Of a stretch of DNA of 42,427 bases, positions 40,671 through 42,427 are shown piece by piece (the first letter of the stretch is position 1; the number at the start of each line of letters is the position of its first letter). The stretch lies in NCBI GenBank assembly GCA_016285185.1, contig JAEEQG010000161.1, positions 1 to 42,427 of the forward strand. Direction: 5' to 3'. The stretch comes from Spirochaetota bacterium (lineage in GTDB: Bacteria > Spirochaetota > Spirochaetia > Treponematales > Treponemataceae). The notes under the pieces were generated by a model. That model did not search any database and was not told where the DNA came from. It saw nothing but the letters and a program-made list of their open reading frames with translations. A program made the translations under genes and the position numbers.

Positions 40671-41347
40671 AACTTGAAATTTGTGATATTAGAAAAAAGT
40701 GGGATACTACTGAAATTCAGTTTTCGGCGAACGTTGAAAGCGGAAAAATGCTTGTTATAGCCGGGCATTCCGGCAGCGGCAAATCGACTGTTCTGCGGAT
40801 GATTTCGGGGCTTGTTCCGTGTGAATGTGGAAAGATTTTACTGGATGGAAAGGACATAACGGCTGAAAAACCTTCAAAACGCTCGGTAGGAATGGTTTTT
40901 CAATCGCACGCGTTGTTTCCGCACATGAATGTGCTGGAAAACGTTGCTTACGGCCTCAGATGCAGAGGTATTAAAAAAAAGCCAGCGCTTGAACAGGCGT
41001 ATGATTTGTTGCAGGGTTTTTCATTTACCGAAATGGATGCCTTTGTAAGACGCTATCCTGATGAAATCTCGGGTGGTGAGGCTCAGCGTGTTTCAATCGC
41101 ACGTACGTTGATAGTAAAACCTGCTGTTGTGCTTTTTGATGAGCCGTTTTCTTCGCTCGATGTACCGCTTAGAAAAAAACTTATGGCGGAAATTGAAAAT
41201 CTGCAGACCGAAACAGGTTTTATCGGGATTTTTGTAACTCACGACATAAACGAGGCAAAGACTGTTGCAGACAGTATAACTGTTATGAAGAACGGAAAAC
41301 AGGTATGGAACGGTTTGCCCGAAGACTTCGGTGAACACCTTTTATAA
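40667..41347 (+). CDS. thiQ: Thiamine-type ABC transporter, ATPase
   Basis: The 226-residue protein energises ThiBP. All ABC motifs are intact: Walker A GHSGSGKST, Q-loop VFQSHALFPHMNV, signature ISGGEAQRVSIARTL, Walker B VVLFDEPFSSLD and switch histidine VTHDINEA. Its short length, ending soon after the nucleotide-binding domain, fits ThiQ. The ATG at 40667 overlaps the thiP stop by four bases; a longer in-frame start would lie inside thiP. A hairpin downstream ends the operon. Confidence 0.94.
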   Translation: MKLEICDIRKKWDTTEIQFSANVESGKMLVIAGHSGSGKSTVLRMISGLVPCECGKILLDGKDITAEKPSKRSVGMVFQSHALFPHMNVLENVAYGLRCRGIKKKPALEQAYDLLQGFSFTEMDAFVRRYPDEISGGEAQRVSIARTLIVKPAVVLFDEPFSSLDVPLRKKLMAEIENLQTETGFIGIFVTHDINEAKTVADSITVMKNGKQVWNGLPEDFGEHLL

Positions 41348-41352
41348 TCGTA

Positions 41353-41388
41353 CTTACGACAGCTGTCCTTACGGACGGCCGTCATAAG
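41353..41388. terminator. Hairpin between the convergent thiQ and pspC genes
   Basis: CTTA-GAC-GC-GTCC on the left pairs with GGAC-GC-GTC-TAAG on the right, with single-base mismatches and loop TTAC. There is no T-run, so it may be a Rho-type or weak bidirectional terminator. Confidence 0.5.
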
Positions 41389-41400
41389 CAGATTGCGGGT

Positions 41401-41685
41401 TTATTTTTTGAAATAGCTGTTGAATTCGTCGTCAGAGCGGCTGTCTCTGGGTCTTTCTTCGTCAGGAATGTTTGCGCTTCTGAGGTTTTCCGTGTCGTCC
41501 AGGGAATAATCAGGCATAATCACTGCTGCAATTATGTAAATGACAATTCCGGTACCGAATCCTGCTATTATCAGAACGACTGCCAAAAGTCTTATGATTG
41601 TAGGATCAATATTAAAATAATCCGCGATTCCGCCGCAAACTCCGCACAGAACCTTGTTTCTTGATTTGTATAATCTTTTGCTCAT
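41401..41685 (-). CDS. PspC-domain membrane protein
   Basis: The 94-residue product is a PspC-type protein: RLYKSRNKVLCGVCGGIADY and FNIDPTIIRLLAVVL are the domain hallmarks, followed by a second hydrophobic stretch ending IIAAVIMPDY. The C-terminal 30 residues are acidic and basic and probably cytoplasmic. Such proteins act in envelope-stress sensing, often with phage-shock partners. A strong AAGGGGAG precedes the ATG. It follows the DUF4097-type gene by 15 bases on the same strand, so they form an operon, a common pairing. Confidence 0.9.
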   Translation of the reverse strand: MSKRLYKSRNKVLCGVCGGIADYFNIDPTIIRLLAVVLIIAGFGTGIVIYIIAAVIMPDYSLDDTENLRSANIPDEERPRDSRSDDEFNSYFKK

Positions 41686-41700
41686 TTTTTCTCCCCTTTC

Positions 41701-42427
41701 TTAGTTGAAGCTGATATTTACAGAGCCAAGTCCGCAAACTACGGAAAAATGGTTCTGTTTGTGACCGTCGGAAAAAAATGTTTTTATTCCCGACTTTTTC
41801 ATGTCGCCAAAGCGGATTTCGCCCAAACCGACTCTTGCGTCGATGGAGTAATCGTCCTGACTGCCGTTTATTTTAAGCCCGATGTTTCCCATTCCGCAAT
41901 CTATATTGTTTATACCTGATACAGTTCCACTCATTTGAAGATTACCCATACCGCAGCGCAGATTGACCTGTCCGCCGATGAGACTGTTCAGAACGAGATT
42001 GCCGGCGGCGACATCCAAAAGCGCACTTTGGCACCTGATTGAAGTTTTTGCCGTCAGCGAACCTGCACCTACATTTATTTTGAGAATCTTAAGAGAAACG
42101 TTCTCTGGAACCGTTATAAGCATTCGCGGGTGAAAATTCTTCATGTTTTCATGCGAAAAAAAGTTTAATGACGGCAACCGCTTTGTATTTTTGATTGTCA
42201 GCGTTTTTTGTGCTGAAACAGAGCACTCCATTGCTTCGCGGGCTATTCCCCTTGTTTCAACGGAGAAAGAATTTCCGCCGATTATAACTATTTCCGCCGC
42301 ACCGACACCGATTTCGAGATTTGCGATGTCTTTTTCGGCAAAAGTAAACTTTTGCGCGGACGGTCCTGTGCTGTAATCATTGTTATATGATTCAGATTTG
42401 GTGCCCTCGGTTTTCTTGTCGCTTTTG
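41701..42427 (-). CDS. DUF4097-type repeat protein (partial, N-terminus outside window)
   Basis: The frame is open to the right edge, giving 241 residues of the C-terminal part. It consists of short beta-strand repeats rich in glycine and asparagine, such as LKINVGAGSLTAKTS, DVAAGNLVLNS, NLRCGMGNLQMSG and NIDCGMGNIGLKI. This is the pattern of DUF4097 or putative adhesin domains, a right-handed beta helix. An internal ATG at 42231 is not the start, since the repeats continue upstream of it. Together with the downstream PspC gene it probably belongs to an envelope-stress module. Confidence 0.75.
   Translation of the reverse strand, partial: KSDKKTEGTKSESYNNDYSTGPSAQKFTFAEKDIANLEIGVGAAEIVIIGGNSFSVETRGIAREAMECSVSAQKTLTIKNTKRLPSLNFFSHENMKNFHPRMLITVPENVSLKILKINVGAGSLTAKTSIRCQSALLDVAAGNLVLNSLIGGQVNLRCGMGNLQMSGTVSGINNIDCGMGNIGLKINGSQDDYSIDARVGLGEIRFGDMKKSGIKTFFSDGHKQNHFSVVCGLGSVNISFN

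Overview
The window looks like a chromosome segment from a spirochete of the Treponema type. This is inferred from gene content (gatCA, polA, gltX, a Ctc-type L25, tilS, lepA, secA, a thiamine-type thiBPQ operon behind a TPP riboswitch) and from relics of Rpn-like and DnaB-like genes; no rRNA is present to confirm it. The core is of medium GC and densely packed; the accessory blocks are visibly richer in A+T.

Layout. 1-1687: gatA (its C-terminal end lies outside the window) and gatC, minus strand. 1756-2236: tandem arrays of short palindromes with a 22- or 23-base period. 2325-3128: a DnaB-like RecA-fold protein with no Walker A lysine. 3259-8319: an AT-rich module with a tandem-domain DNA methyltransferase, a convergent zinc/HNH endonuclease, a DUF4365-like PD-(D/E)XK protein and a small DUF3791-like protein. 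8392-8752: decayed sequence with a solo copy of cassette edges, a gene relic and a long inverted repeat. 8837-15584: a six-gene co-directional cluster: WYL regulator, double AAA+ ATPase, a protein with a DUF4160-like tail, a 62-residue Cys-rich protein, a zinc-ribbon protein and an unknown protein. 15815-31012: core genes polA, gltX, an SNF-type transporter, tRNA-Gln, rplY, tilS, two exported proteins, lepA, an HD hydrolase and yhbY. 31122-32243: a second decayed zone with a frameshifted gene, an interrupted ORF, two more 22-base-period arrays and an internally deleted Rpn-type gene. 32301-42427: secA, plsC, nagB, uraA, thiBPQ, pspC and a partial DUF4097-type gene.

How the genes fit together. 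GatCA, GltX and a tRNA-Gln with a U1-A72 end are parts of the indirect route to Gln-tRNA-Gln. The methyltransferase and HNH protein form a probable type II restriction-modification pair, whose promoter is overlapped by a perfect 23-base palindrome; the methyltransferase carries a ribbon-helix-helix-like N-terminal segment that might read it. The WYL-AAA+ cluster has the make-up of a regulated conflict or remodelling system, but I cannot match the whole cluster to a named system.

The most unusual signals are the arrays that share one period (22 bases) and one design (palindrome plus short linker) but have unrelated sequences, and the six-gene WYL-AAA+ cluster.
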